6,182 nucleotides of DNA, from assembly GCA_007127935.1 (NCBI GenBank), contig SKYL01000030.1, forward strand, positions 1 to 6,182. The letters run 5' to 3'. The translations under genes and the position numbers were made by a program. Source of the stretch: Halorhodospira sp. GTDB taxonomy: Bacteria > Pseudomonadota > Gammaproteobacteria > Nitrococcales > Halorhodospiraceae. Below, in pieces: positions 6,174 to 6,182 of the stretch (positions are counted from its first letter, which is position 1; each line of letters opens with the position of its first letter). The notes under the pieces were generated by a model. It saw only the letters and a list, made by a program, of their open reading frames with translations, was not told where the DNA came from and searched no databases.

Positions 6174-6182
6174 AGGACGCCG
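6170..6182 (-). CDS. Possible 3' end of dapA (4-hydroxy-tetrahydrodipicolinate synthase), last codons only
   Basis: In the minus-strand frame that overlaps the bamC start, the last bases of the window read GGC GTC CTG TGA, that is Gly-Val-Leu-stop, with the TGA sharing GTGA with the bamC GTG. DapA proteins of gammaproteobacteria commonly end in a G-(L/V)-L tail, and dapA precedes bamC in E. coli and many relatives. Four codons cannot prove identity; this is inferred from context. Confidence 0.3.

Overview
This window reads as an ordinary chromosomal segment of a GC-rich gammaproteobacterium. The pointers are a full-length single-chain PurL (proteobacterial large type with a fused glutaminase), a BamC-type lipoprotein of the outer-membrane Bam machinery, a gammaproteobacterial-type GalU, and the start of a VpsR-like sigma-54 activator. 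The short single-domain BamC would suit Ectothiorhodospiraceae or other Chromatiales relatives, but that assignment is an impression, not a demonstration.

All genes lie on the minus strand, so in transcription order the window runs from right to left. At the right edge, a few codons ending G-V-L-stop fit the end of dapA and overlap the bamC start as GTGA (6170-6173). Then come bamC (5562-6173), a 41-bp gap, purL (1585-5514) and a 70-bp gap holding a perfect 13-bp hairpin. galU (627-1514) follows with a strong ribosome binding site. A 324-bp non-coding stretch (303-626) separates it from the 5' end of the regulator (302 down to the left edge). That stretch holds a GC-rich hairpin in the regulator leader, a weak promoter candidate, and a dispersed-type palindromic repeat with extra tandem half-units. 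From 544 to 626 I see only a weak 5-bp hairpin (602-606 with 613-617).

Functionally, bamC serves outer-membrane protein assembly, purL catalyses the fourth step of de novo purine synthesis, and galU makes UDP-glucose for envelope and exopolysaccharide synthesis. The VpsR-like regulator downstream of galU belongs to a family known for exopolysaccharide and biofilm control, so the galU-regulator pairing may be meaningful. bamC and purL are probably cotranscribed. galU may be partly uncoupled from purL by the intergenic hairpin.

I found no clearly new system. The points most worth a second look are the repeat element with its exact 20-bp tandem half-units, the apparent loss of the phospho-acceptor aspartate in the regulator's N-terminal domain, the short BamC, and the unusually perfect purL-galU hairpin.
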